Below are positions 34,478-46,270 of a stretch of 64,000 nt of DNA, piece after piece. Source of the DNA: Adineta ricciae (taxonomy: Eukaryota > Rotifera > Eurotatoria > Adinetida > Adinetidae); contig CAJNOJ010000020.1 in assembly GCA_905250025.1 (NCBI GenBank), forward strand, positions 372,001 through 436,000, read 5' to 3'. Under the pieces are notes generated by a model. That model did not search any database and was not told the DNA's origin. It saw only the letters and a program-made list of their open reading frames with translations. Each line of letters opens with the position of its first letter. Positions within the stretch are counted from its first letter, which is position 1. A program made the translations under genes and the position numbers.

Positions 34478-36048
34478 TCAACTCTTATCTTCATTGTCAC
34501 TATCAGCGCCATTATTTTGTACGCGTATTTGACTCTAAATAGATATTCGATGGAATTTTAGTTCGCTAATCATCCGCTTCAGTCACTCACCGATAAAACA
34601 TCTGCTAATTTATTGATATCACGCTCTCGAGATATGTCAGCGATATCTTTAGGCATAGCATATTGTGTGTAACTATTTGGTCGAATACCATTTTGTGCAT
34701 TGATAAATCGAAAATCTGGTTTTTCAAGGTTGCTCTACATCGAAAGAATGAATGACACATTATTGAGTATATCATATCATTTACCTGTGTTGATAGAGTT
34801 AACAATTCTGGCCATTCAAATAGCAAGCTGTCCGTCATCGGACCCCATGGATTGAAATCAATAATGTATAGTTTATTCTAAATGAATAGGTTATTTCTCT
34901 CGATGAATAACGCAAGAATTTGTACGTACCGAATCTTTACGGTATATATCAACAACAAAGTCAGCGGATGGAAATTTATCTTTGATAGTCATGTTGAAAA
35001 ATTCGGTGAGACCATTGAGAATTTCATCCGCAGCTTTGTCGATATAATCGTAATAATTTTCACTATCACGTTGACAAACACCTACAGGAGACAAAATTAT
35101 GTTTCTTTACTTGATCATCTCGTTGAACGTACCAATAATTTGATTATTTTTGATAAAACAACGAAATTCTTTCGATGGCTGTAACGCAGACCATTTTCTT
35201 AGTACAAGTGCATATTGAATTGTCGACAGTAAATCTTCATTCTCATCGTGACAGTATTTGAAACTACGATATTAAAAAGAATGTATCGATTCAGATTAAT
35301 CGTTTGACTGGACTCACGGTTCGCAAAGATCATGAGTAATAAAATCTGAACTCTTCAAAAGTAAGAATATATCAGCTAAATTTGTGCACTTCAATCGACT
35401 ATCACCAATCATCCATCGAGCATCCTATATAAGAACTTCGTTTCAATCTATAGAACTCACTATAGACTACCTTTGGACTGCTCCAGTTGAGTTTTGGAAA
35501 AACGGCATCGTACTCTTCAAGTACATCTTTGATTTGTTGTTCGAGTTCTGGAAAAGAAATCTATAACATTCTTAAAATGGTTGTATTTATGAATTGTTCT
35601 AATCAAACCTGTTTTGTTTCATCCGCACCATCGTCGGACCACTGTACGAAAGAAAATAGATATAAAACGATGTATTTTATCGATAAGAAATACTCACATC
35701 ATTGTCTTTATCATCGTCATCTGACGATGTCGTTTCCGCATTCTTATTGCGCATATCATCCATCGCTTTGTTGGCACTAAATTGTATTCATAAACGAGAT
35801 CGTACAAGCCATCAAATAGACACTTACCTAGTGGGAAGATAGAACTCATCCGAACGAAGATACGCTAGAACATCATCAGTTAATTTAAGGATAACACTAA
35901 ATCATAGATATTCGCTGACTCCGTAGTTAGATTGAAAACGAGTATGGAATTACCTTTTGAACGAATGCTTCTTGAATAGAGGATACCAAACGGTAAAGGA
36001 GCAATTTAAGACTTCTTGTACGCTGACAAGAGGAAGATCAGCCGTCAT
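34478..36048 (-). CDS. CDC123: CDC123, eIF2 assembly factor
   Basis: ATP-grasp-like cytosolic protein that joins eIF2 gamma with eIF2 alpha during assembly of the translation initiation factor. Eleven exons: 36048-35954, 35896-35828, 35776-35698, 35641-35609, 35560-35471, 35424-35318, 35263-35133, 35081-34930, 34877-34785, 34734-34591, 34534-34478; total 349 aa, near the human 336. Family blocks are clear: [89 protein letters not shown] and the binding motif [19 protein letters not shown] short acidic insert ([10 protein letters not shown]) follows residue 75. Introns are 46-57 nt. Its start is preceded by an AG acceptor nine bases upstream. Confidence 0.96.
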
Positions 36049-36075
36049 GTTGAATATCTAAAAATTCGAGAAGTA
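36049..36075 (-). other. Candidate trans-splice or 5' UTR acceptor before CDC123
   Basis: GAATTTTTAG lies nine bases before the start codon. As first gene of the trio it could equally be a 5' UTR cis-intron acceptor. Confidence 0.4.
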
Positions 36076-36802
36076 CCTCAGAATAATAAGAGTGACCATA
36101 TGGGATATTGCACGGTGTGTGATATGGAATTCTCCAATATATTCTCTTTCGTTCATTCTACTGACCTAGATGCGTGTTCCATGAATCTTTTTCTATGAGT
36201 CACGTATATATGTAATAGTACAGGCATTTTCCAGTATAACCATAATGGAAATATCCATTGGCCACATACATATATAATACAGACCGCATTTTCTAGCTCG
36301 TGTATGCGTGCCTCATTTACTAACTTACACTGGCTATTCGTTATTAGCAGTAAGTCTTTTTTACACCCTCACCCGAATGACGTCTAATGCAATATAATTA
36401 CTGATTGACGAAAAGTTTCATTTCATCACGATCGGCTCGATTTTGCTGCTTAGTGTTTCGTCATACAAGTCTATTGGCTGATTTTCGGCCAATCCTAGGC
36501 GATCAATGAATTGACAAACGTTTTATTCGAGCTAAAAATAAGTAATCTATCAAATTTAGCAAGGAAAATTTCGAAAATTGAATCTAAAACTTTACCTACG
36601 ACAAATCTAATAGGTGCAATCATTTGCGAACAGCAAGGCGCTGAATCATCATGTACGTGTTTACCATGTATCACCTCAAAGTTAATGATACGCTAGCATT
36701 TCTATTATTCATATTTTCTTTTGCACTCATCACATTTTTTAACCAATTAGTGTGTATTTATAGCTGAAGTTTTGTTTTTCAGCATTTATAAAATTGTCTA
36801 AC
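36076..36802. promoter_or_regulatory. Divergent intergenic region CDC123/BCAP31
   Basis: About 0.7 kb between divergent starts, expected to hold both promoters. A strong acceptor (GTTTTGTTTTTCAG ending at 36782) lies 20 nt before the BCAP31 start and has no obvious donor nearby, consistent with a spliced leader. Confidence 0.4.
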
Positions 36803-37834
36803 ATGAGTTTTCAATGGACATTTCTGGCGACATTTCTCTATTGTGAATTAGTCGTTGTCGTTATTCTACTTTTACCATTCATTTCACCAGTTGTGTAAGT
36901 GTACTATTGCTCGAATTGAACTACTTCTAAGTTTCATATCACTATTCAGATGGCAAAAATTCTTCAAATCAAGGATTGCGAAAGCGTTCACAGCTGGTGC
37001 AAAGTATTACTTCAATTTTATAATATGTATATTTACGCTGCTCTTTCTTGGTAAGTTAACCTTCGAGAAAATCAAAGCAATCACTGATGTTTTCCTCTGT
37101 GCAGACTCAATTCGAGAACTTCGTAAATATTCGGGCTTCGAAGTTAAAGATTTGTCTTTACCACATGCCGAAGCTCATGCGCATATGAAACAATTTCGTT
37201 CACAAAGAAATTTCTATATTGCCGGTTTTGCACTCTTTCTCTGGTTGTAAGTTATTTCATAATTTGTGACCATTCGTGTATAAGATATTGCTGTTAGTGT
37301 CATACATCGTTTGGTTAATCTTTTATCGTCATGTGCACGTGAAATGGCTGATTCAGCTGCTGCACGCAAACAAGCCGAAGGTGCTCATCGTCATGTAGAA
37401 GGACTTATGTCCAAAGATCCCAAGGTAAAAGAAAATCAAACGCCAGATATGAATAATTCTTGTATATTAGAAAATGGATCCAAAGGAACTTGCTGCTTCA
37501 TCTGATGCTTCAGGAAGATTTATTAATCCAAAGGAGCACGATGCCGAAGTCAGTCAATTAAAGAAAGGTTTGCTAACCGGCAATCGAAAATTCTGATTTT
37601 CATCGTCTTTTCACTGTACGTTTCTTAGAGCTAGAAAAAGCACACGAAGATATGGACACATTACGAGAGCAATATGACAACTCGGTCAGAGAATTCGATA
37701 AATTAAACGATGAGCATCGTAAACTACAAGTATATACATAAACATTTTTCACAAACTTATTTTTATGGACATTCTATTTTCAGATCAAATTGGCTATCAC
37801 ATCTGGTGGTAATGAGGCATCCAAAGACAAATAG
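36803..37834 (+). CDS. BCAP31: B-cell receptor-associated protein 31 homologue
   Basis: ER membrane protein that sorts membrane cargo for export and quality control. Exons: 36803-36894, 36950-37050, 37105-37246, 37298-37424, 37471-37567, 37629-37729, 37784-37834, total 236 aa. It starts MSFQWTFLATFLYCEL like the BAP31 family, continues with FISPVWQKFFKSRI, and has three membrane helices (about 7-27, 43-63, 103-123) followed by IRELRKY and FRSQRNFYIAGFAL. The rest is a cytosolic coiled coil (residues about 160-225). The C-terminus is ...SKDK; the classical KKxx dilysine ER retrieval tail of vertebrate BAP31 is not present in this form. All seven exons keep phase. Confidence 0.95.
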
Positions 37835-38425
37835 CTTCGACAGATGATCTGAATTTTTTTTCTTTATTTTGATTTGTGCGCAACTTATTTGACTATAACT
37901 CTTTAGTACTTATAATACGTGTCACTTATATGGACTAGTTTTACTTTCTGTCCGTACATCTCAGCCCATTTTCATTCTAACTTTCCTTTTTTCGTTGATT
38001 CTTTCTCTTCACTACAAAAATACATATATGATATTCTCGAACTCTAATCGACTGAAAATAATAATGAGAAAAAAAAGACTTGTTGGTTTGTTCAGTTCTT
38101 ATTTCGTAGGAAAATGTTCTAACAAAGAGATTGCCGATTAAATGTGAATCAGTATTCAAATGCCTATCGTTCTATTACCGAAAAACAGACATTATAATAG
38201 GGCAATTGAGTACTTCGTCATTCGCTGTAGAATTACTAATTGTCTGGATAAACTCGATACTTTTTGATATCAGACAATGGAATTTAATCTGGCCTAGATG
38301 GTATTTGGTTACAGTTTGAGTTGAGCAAAACGTCTTTTTTCTAAAGATTTATTGCACGATCAAATGAAGTTTATTATATGAGCAAACTCTTATTCACAAT
38401 AGCAAGTTCTGTCGAACAGAAACAG
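37835..38425. other. Convergent 3' flanks
   Basis: 3' regions of BCAP31 and of the minus-strand MRH-domain gene. No gene seen. Confidence 0.5.
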
Positions 38426-39753
38426 CTAGTATTTAAGGATCGGTGTCTTCTCGGACATTACTGTATAAAAACGTTGTCGCTTGGGTTTTGAACAGAATAG
38501 ACAAGTCATCATTATCACAACTAATAGAAACACAACACTTCCGGCAATGCCAATAATCGCCCAGACATTCCAGTTAAATGATGGGTGTGAAGGTCGTTCG
38601 TTACATCCATTCCAACAAGCACAAGGACTAGTCAATCGCATATAATATTCTCCCACAGCTGTTTCACCAACGACTTGCAGATGATGATTTGCTGATGATG
38701 TTCGATCACAAATGAGTTCCACTTTCAGAAGCCGATTGCTTGTTGTTATTGGGTAGACAATCGTTGGATTTAAACCACTAGTAGCATTCATATTTAACCA
38801 ATAGACGAAACTCTGGTATCCGATAGGATAACTGATCTGATTCATTTTATCGACTAAAGAGAGAATTAGTTTTTCTTAAAGTGAATATCGAGTTGGTCAA
38901 TGCTTACTTTGACATCCAGCGACATTCTTACACTGATGTTCAGAAAATGAATAACATGGATTGTAAGACCAGACATAGTCATTTGGATACAGCGAGTTGA
39001 CATCTTTGAAAACTGATCCGCCATTCGTATTACCAATTGTTGATAAATCAATAGTGCCATACCGAGAATCGTGGTACTGGCATGCGCTGTAATATATGGA
39101 AGGTCTTGTCGTTGTTGGTTTAGTTGTAACTCCTACAGTCAATCGAATAAATAGATTCATAGATACTAGTCACAACTAGAGTACGGAACATACTGGACGT
39201 CAACTTTGTTGTGAAAGGTGATGAACGACCGGCACATCCATTCCAGCAAGCACAGCGCGATCGCAATTGCATTGTATAATAATTCAAACGTGTTTCACCA
39301 AGCACTTCCAAGCTATCTTCATCAGCACTTGAACAAACCATTGTGATAAGAACTGTTTTCGATCCGGAGGTATAATTTAATGTCGGTCTGTACGATGTAT
39401 CCAGTGACCAGGACGACGAAGTCTGACGAGCAAGTTCAAACGAATATCTTCGATCGGGTGATACTGAAAAAGGAGAATGCCATAATACTGACAGAAAACA
39501 TTGGATTAAGCGTACTTTGGCAAACTGCTACGTTTTGACAAGTTTCCTCGGAGAATGAATAACACGGATTGAACGAATATAAATATTCTAGACCTGATGC
39601 GGGCGTTATACCTTGAAAACGTGCGCGTCCGTCTCGTAAACCAAGTGACGCTAGATCAATTACACCATACAGTGGATGATTGAATCTACACGAATCATCT
39701 GCTAATATCGCAGTAAAAAGGACGACGGTTAATAGAAGAGTAAGACGTTGCAT
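38426..39753 (-). CDS. Type I membrane protein with two MRH-like domains
   Basis: Exons: 39753-39516, 39463-39194, 39132-38908, 38853-38426, total 386 aa. A signal peptide (LTLLLTVVLFTAILA) is followed by two tandem cysteine-rich luminal domains of about 150 residues each. Both show the same pattern: C..H..YG.IDL, then YNPCYSFSE..C.NVA.CQ or FNPCYSFSE, and an ending with CACWNGC. This matches the mannose-6-phosphate-receptor-homology (MRH)/Atg27-like beta-barrel arrangement. A membrane helix (IIGIAGSVVFLLVVIMMTCLF, about 330-350) and a short basic tail with MSEKTPILKY end the protein; the PILKY end could be a sorting signal. The two domains arose by internal duplication, joined by a Thr-rich linker (TTKPTTTR). 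Sugar-binding residues cannot be judged by eye. Confidence 0.75.
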
Positions 39754-40127
39754 ATTGCTGAATTGATGAACTGAGAGTTACAAACAAGACTAGACTCGTT
39801 TAGTTTTTATACAACAATTTTATCTTGGTATTACTCAACGTTTAGCGATAGTGACATTGCACGGTTATTTTTTTTTCTATATGATAAGAAATTTTTGTGT
39901 CCTACAATAAAACAGGTATTACTAATATTTATCACTAGAGCAAGAAGAGCCTGTTGCGTCGATTTTGACTAATCATTATCTACTGATTGTTTAAACACAA
40001 CCAAACCTCGACAGAAAAAAACAAGGCCTTTTCTATTTTTGCCAAATCATATCTCTTTGAGTTGGAATACTCTCTTCTTACAAAATTAGCTGAAAGACAT
40101 AGGTTTTTTTTTAAAATTAAGTTTTGA
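39754..40127. other. Intergenic, no gene recognised
   Basis: Between two minus-strand genes: promoter of the MRH-domain gene and 3' flank of the proline-rich gene. Confidence 0.5.
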
Positions 40128-41613
40128 CTATTGACGTGGTCGAGAAAATAGTGTAGATAATATATTTGTAGAAGCAGAAGGGTTGCCCTGCTGTGTTCCG
40201 CTTGGTGGTGAAGCACCATAGGGTGGTGATGGTGCTGCTGCTGCCGACATTTGATTCCACATTGAGCCCATCGGTGCTTGCGGTGGGTAATATGATTGTT
40301 GTGGAGGAGGCCGTGGTCCTGCCGACATCTGATTCCACGCCGATCCAACAGATGGTTGTGGTGGATAGTATGATTGTGGTGGAGGAGGTCGTGGCCCTGC
40401 AGTCATCTGATTCCACATGGATCCAACAGATGATTGCGGTGGGTAATATGTTTGTTGTGGAGGAGGTCGTGGTCCTGCCGACATCTGATTCCACACGGAC
40501 CCAACAGATGGTTGTGGTGGATAGTATGATTGTGGTGGAGGAGGTCGTGGCCCTGCAATCATATGATTCCACACGGATCCAACAGATGATTGCGGCGGCG
40601 GAGCTCCATACGGTGCAGGTGGAGGCGAACCACGTTGTGCTGCGTTAAATACATTTGCCACAGGCGAATTTGGTTGGTTTCCTCCACCAGAAAGATTAGT
40701 TGCGGCAGCAAAATTTTGTAATGCTGCATTGCCTTGCTGTTGTGGCGGTAAACTCGTATTTGTATTTCCCGATTTTAGTTTGTTGAAAAAGCTCGAGAGA
40801 AAATTAGGTTTGTTTTTAGTTGCAGTTGCAGCTTGATTCCAAACGTTCGCAACAGCATTTCGTTGATCTTGCGGTGGGGGTGGCGAGGGTGCATTTTGTT
40901 GTTGGGGCGAACTTCGTGTTGCATCTACCGCTGTAGTCCAGGCATTGTTTAGTAAATTGTGAACACGTGCAGGTGATTGATCGAATTTATTGCGTGAGGA
41001 CTGACTTCGATGACGGTTGTGGCGTGATAATGAATCGGAGGAGGAGTCGTCTTCCGAGTCTGAAACTTCCCGACAAATCAATCGCCGACGGCGGCCTCGT
41101 GGAAATGACGCAGGTATATACGTCGTCGGTAACGATGTGCCTTCAAAGAGAAATATAATATGAGCATTTTCATCGTCTTTTACATCATTATAGCTATGAC
41201 CTTACTTATAAAATGATCACCAGACGGAGAAGCTTGTTGTAAGGAATCAACATTTACACCCAATTGCCTCAAGAGTGTCTTGAGAGACATATTGTCTAAA
41301 TGAATCTGCACGGTTACACGATCTTTTTCGTGTCATGAGCGCACGCTAACCTGGTATTTTGTAAACGATTACATCATTGCTCAGATTCTGAAATATTTGT
41401 CGAGAATCGGGTATATGATAGACCGAAGATTGATCACCAATAGAATTCTCTAATGACGAAGCGCGATACTAATAAATTGAAACATTCAAGTATCAGCCAG
41501 AAGACCAAAACAACAATACTTACCGGTGTTAACCCAGTTGGATTATAAGTTAAAAATGGAATTTCTGACGTGGGATACCCAGAATATGGAAACTCAAAAA
41601 CTAGATTGGCCAT
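40128..41613 (-). CDS. Proline-rich WNQM-repeat protein, 436 aa
   Basis: Exons: 41613-41524, 41468-41351, 41295-41206, 41140-40128. The N-terminal 100 residues are ordered-looking (MANLVFEFPYSGYPTSEIPF, SLKTLLRQLGV), followed by a basic patch (RGRRRRL), an acidic Ser stretch (SDSEDDSSSD), and then a long disordered Pro/Gln/Ala region. Eight copies of a short motif like N-x-W/F-N-x-A/M recur: NAWTTAV, NVWNQAA, NVFNAAQ, then SVWNHMI, SVWNQMS, SMWNQMT, SAWNQMS, SMWNQMS. The last five lie in 26-residue repeats containing AGPRPPP and SYYPPQ. The family is not recognised. The repeated aromatic motif in disordered sequence suggests a multivalent binding platform or condensate-forming protein, for example in RNA or trafficking, but this is inference. 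Confidence 0.7.
40275..40586 (-). repeat. Coding tandem repeat, 78-nt unit in 156-nt pairs
   Basis: Four 26-codon units lie head to tail. Units 1 and 3 are alike (PPPPQSYYPPQP) and units 2 and 4 are alike (PPPQQ-T/S-YYPPQ), so the true period is 156 nt. The DNA near 40330 and 40486 is almost identical. A partial fifth unit follows downstream to about 40240. Confidence 0.88.
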
Positions 41614-41735
41614 GGATATTTTTAGCTTTTTACTTCAATATTCTATTGACAAGTAAACCTTTTCGATGAATGAAAACACAGAAAGAACGACTCAGTGTTA
41701 TACACATGGCTACAAAAAAAACCTTGCTACGAAGG

Positions 41736-41948
41736 TTACTTCAAGCCAACCATGCAGCAAATACTTGTCTCACGTCGACCATATTTCGATTCGGTAAATA
41801 AATACGAAAAAATGAAATCAGAAGTATTCAGCATAAGCATGTGAGAGAAAAGCTTAACCGCAAAATCAAATTTCTCCTCCTCTCGTCGATAGACTTCGGT
41901 ATTGTCGATATTTGTGTGTTCGAGCAGTTTCGCTCGATTAACTACCAT
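41736..41948 (-). CDS. Uncertain small frame, 70 codons
   Basis: An ATG-started frame directly upstream of the proline-rich gene and downstream of SCYL2. The first half (RAKLLEHTNIDNTEVYRREEEKFDF) looks protein-like; no motif, signal peptide or partner exon is seen. Likely chance, or a 5' piece of something not resolved. Confidence 0.2.
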   Translation of the reverse strand: MVVNRAKLLEHTNIDNTEVYRREEEKFDFAVKLFSHMLMLNTSDFIFSYLFTESKYGRRETSICCMVGLK

Positions 41949-42124
41949 GTGTTGGAATAAACGATGATTTGTATTAGTTTAATATACAATAAATCAAACT
42001 ATACAGAACCACAAAAAAAACATATAGAGCATTAAAGAAAATAAATATGACTCATAACAACATAAAACCATAGGTTTGAGAACGGAAAGGAATGTAAATA
42101 ATATGCATGATTTGCTCGAGATTA

Positions 42125-45100
42125 TTAGTTAAAGAGATCGTCCAGTTCAGCAGCTGCTGTTTTCGAATTCAATGTTGGAGTAGTTTTAGCAATTGTTGAG
42201 CCCGATGGTGGTGGTGGCTGAAATAGCCCCATACCTCCATTCATTACCCCTGAATTGAACTGAGAGAAATTCATATTCGTATTCATAGAATTCAGTGGTA
42301 CTGTTGTCTGCGGTCGAGAGCCAAGAGAATTAATATTATTCAAAAGACTAGATGTTAAATCTGTAGCATTCGATGATGGTCGTGGGTGCATAACAGATGT
42401 CGGATTTGCTATCGTCGGACGTAACAGTGAGGGCATTGTTTGAGATGTTGTCATAGTGTACATTGGTTGAGATGGTTTTTGTTCGAATAGATTATTGGTG
42501 AAATCTTTGAGAAATGCAGATGAAGAGCTTGTGGCTGGCGTCATTGGTGTCATTGACATTAATGGAACGTTGGTTGATGTTGATACTGGTGTCTTCACTT
42601 CACTTTGTTGCTTCATTCGTTGAGATTGATCACTTTCACGCATCATTCGTTCTTTTTCTTCTAACGTTAATGCCTAATACATATAGAAACGAGATGAACG
42701 CTGAAAAATGAATTTCTTAACTTGACTACCAGTTTACCTTTTTCCCTAAATGGTTGTCCGATGCTACCGCTTGATTTGGTGAGGCTTGCAACGATTTGTG
42801 AGTATCACTAGATGCAATACCGTCGAAAGTAGCTGCCATTGTCTTGTTTTGAGCTACTTCTGAATTAAAACCATGACCTAACATAAACTGATCGATCTAG
42901 AGACACAAGAACGCAAATGCAATGTGTCTGGAAAGTTCAAACATACGAACCATAGATGATTTTTGATCAAACTGTATATCAGTTGCCGTGGGGCCAATCG
43001 GTACAATCGGCGTGCTAAAATATAGATTCGTTTGTAAAAATATCTTTAGCAAGTGCAAGTGTTTACTTTGCTGCTTGTTGAGAAAGTTGTTCGAGTTTTT
43101 TTCGTTGTTCAATTTCCACTGTTTGTAACATATCTTTTATTGTGGCCATGTATGCATTAAACTAAGATTATCGATAAAGATAAGATTCCGTATCGAAGAA
43201 TATCTTACTTGATTGAGATTCAGGCTTGTTTCGATTGAAATTGGAACTAGAAATGGAATAACTTTTGTTGCTAAGATTTCCCGCGGTAAACCGCCGGATT
43301 TCGATGATGACATCGCCACCTTGATGATGCCTAATATTGCCATAAGAACTGCTGGTTCACGCGATGGAATCGATTGAAGTAATGGGATGACTTCATCAAT
43401 AATAATCCACTTATCCAACGATTCGACCAGTTTTCCCAGACAGATCAAACAATTCACACGGACCTGAATAGATGCCGACGTCAAAAACAGACGATAATTG
43501 TCAATCATCGACTTACACTCAATGTGATCGTTTCAAAACAGATCTTCTTTATACGTGGCAAAATACAATACTTCATAGCTTGTAAATCAATCAGATGTGC
43601 AAATGATGGAATGATGGCTAAACAAAGCTCCTACAACGAAAGACTTTCTCTTAGAAGAATGCTCTCATTTGTTTTTGAGTTCGAGAACACATACTTGAAC
43701 TTGTGATGACTCAGCGTCCAGAGCATTGTAAACCACAGGTAAAATATGCTGTTTAATGTCTTCCGGTGGCGTTTTCGTTAACATTAAATTCATATTACGC
43801 ATTAAGATTAAAAGTGTCTAAATAGAACTGTAATTGTAAACGGCAGTAGACGATACTCGAATCATTTTTACCTGCATAACACAGCCCGACGCACCCGTTC
43901 CCTGAAATCGACAAGAACAAAATTAACCAGCGAACGCCAAGTATTAATTCCTTACTTGAGGAGGTTTTTGAATTTTAAAAACTTGTTTTAGTTTAGGAAA
44001 AATATACCGTTGATATTCTTCGTTACTCGCCTTCTCCTAAAACGAAGCAGTTAGAAATAAGAACGAAACCTTCTTTGACTAGTTCGACATACAGCAATAA
44101 GAAACATATTTGGAAGAACGAATGGAATCATTTCCGGATTAATAAATTCTAATTCAAGTGCCGATGCGATTCGTTGTAAGTTCACACGCTAAATGAAAAA
44201 GAACTAGAAGTTGTATTTTCACATGAGCAAGGATTTTACCATTGGTAATTTGTCGACCACTTGCGGAAGACTTTTGTAGAACATTGAACGTTGAAGATTA
44301 TCAACTTGAAACAAAGAATCGAGGTATTCTAATGTCTTTGTTCCAACGTCTTGGAAAAAGGGAACCTAAAATAGTAGAAACGCGTGTTGTTGATCTCTCC
44401 GAATTCGTCATTTTTACTTTTGAGAATTGTCCAGCATCAGGTCTCAGTTCTGGCTTGACACTGAGTAACATTTTGACATGATCACGCACTTCACCAGGTA
44501 GAATAGATAATTTCGTCATATTAATCGATTTTAAATCATCACACATCTTGAGAAACGTCGAGTAATTATCATGACATTCATAGAAAGTCTTCCCATGATT
44601 ATACAATGCATAGATGATCATCCCCAATGAAAACATATCCGATTGAGTATCGTACGATTTTGTTGTATGATATTCGGGTGCCATGAAATCCAATGGCGGA
44701 TTGATGATTGGAGGAATATTTCCATCATATTCTCGGAACGGATAGTTTGTCTAATCAAAATAGTTGTTAGGTGGATGAGGGCAAAGAAAAACAAACTTAC
44801 TCCGTCAGCTGAACCTTGAACGCATAGTTCAAATCCTGACAGTTTCCATGCACCATTGGAGTTGATAATTATCGATTCAGGACACAGATTTCGATGGAAT
44901 AATTTCACTTCATTATGAAGAAACGTTAAACCTTCACAAAGCTAATTATAAAACAAAGATTATTTAACGAAAGATTTCCGTTTGAAATAACTAACCTGAA
45001 CAATTCCATAGCGAATTTCAACATCATACAATTTATAATCATCAAATTCTCTTGGGATTGGCTGTGCTATGTTATCATAACATCCAAGACAATTGGCCAA

Positions 45101-45749
45101 ACTACCAAAACATGATTCAGTTGCGAACGCCAAACTATCCCTTGAAATAAGTCGACAATCATTCGTAATTTCTCACATTCGATATCCTTCACGACCTACC
45201 TGGATTCTTCTAATGGATGCTGAAGACTTAAAACCCGTGGATGTTTTATCTTAGCTAATTGTTGTACACCTACAATATAAAGTCTCTCTGATAAGAAGGC
45301 AGCTTTGATAAAACATGCAACGAGACCCTTTTTCATAGCGTCGAGAATTAAATCACGATCTTTTTTGACATATTTATCCAACAAACGTTTTTCCAAAACG
45401 AATACTGCCGCTTCCTACACGAGAAAAGAACACGTCCTCCAACGGAAAGTTCTTCATTTCCATCGTACTTGTTTAGTTGAACGTTTGATTGCCCCATAGA
45501 TGCGCCACAGAAGTCCCGGTCCAGCAGAACCAAGTGGTTGAATTAGCTAACAACACAAATAAATCTTTGTTGATTGACTTTCATGAGAATCTTTTTTAAA
45601 TTACAAACTTCATATTCTCGTGTAACTAAATTCCCCGGTAGAACATCCTTAAGCATCTTCTGACCGCCATGAGCAGTATCAACCATTGATTTAACAACGA
45701 CATTTTTCACTTGATCTCCATAAACTTTCAGTTTCTCCAGATATTCCAT
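42125..45749 (-). CDS. SCYL2: SCY1-like pseudokinase 2
   Basis: Catalytically weak kinase-like protein that binds clathrin and AP adaptors on endosome/Golgi membranes. Eighteen exons: 45749-45609, 45546-45469, 45414-45327, 45269-45200, 45140-44996, 44941-44801, 44750-44418, 44365-44240, 44188-44093, 44036-43956, 43901-43872, 43817-43695, 43630-43517, 43463-43209, 43161-43067, 43014-42951, 42896-42738, 42673-42125; total 895 aa (human 929). Kinase-like domain about 45-330, HEAT repeats about 330-650 (EPAVLMAILGI, LNLNQFNAYM), and a Ser/Thr/Asn-rich tail ending in ELDDLFN, which could be an adaptor-binding motif. Loop residues are degenerate: HRN (residues 190-192) for HRD and GFE (210-212) for DFG, as expected of SCYL2. 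The 11th exon is 30 nt. The 57-nt intron 45270-45326 is stop-free in frame. Confidence 0.96.
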
Positions 45750-46270
45750 GATCAATCCGAAAAAAACAATCAACAGATAGAAATGAGACAAGGAAAAAAG
45801 GAACAACTCAATGACTAATATTCTGATTGGATGGAATATAGTGTCATCTATTTCCATAAAAATGAATATTTCTTTTCGAATGGAATTTCTTCAATGTCTA
45901 TCGAAATCCATCGAGTTTTTGAAAAAAAATTTTAGTAGAATATCAATTGAAATTGTTCAACCAGTTTGACTGTTCATTGGTTTATCCATTTTTCTAGACT
46001 AGATTCTTGAATCTCTCGTCACTCATCGATTATTTATTTGCTTGTTTATTACAATCACTTCAGTTAGTTAGTCAATGATCTGAGATTGAAGTCAATGTTG
46101 AACAGACTAAAGATTATCGCTTCATTTGAATAGTCTTTCGAACGATTTTCCAGGCGATGCCTGGAGCCATGGTTGCTTTGAGTCAATTTTTAGCAGTCTC
46201 ACAACCTTCTCTTTCTCATTTTAGTCATGACTAATCCATTTTAGTCAAGAGAAAAAAAACGAACATAATC
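45750..46270. promoter_or_regulatory. Divergent intergenic region SCYL2/YTHDF
   Basis: 521 bp between divergent starts. No defined element seen; T-rich tracts on both sides. Confidence 0.4.

Noticed and set aside
40117..40648. Ser/Thr/Val-rich frames on both strands at the WNQM repeat
   Set aside because: Repeats with a 78-nt (three-divisible) period stay open in several frames; only the minus-strand Pro-rich frame links by phase to upstream exons.
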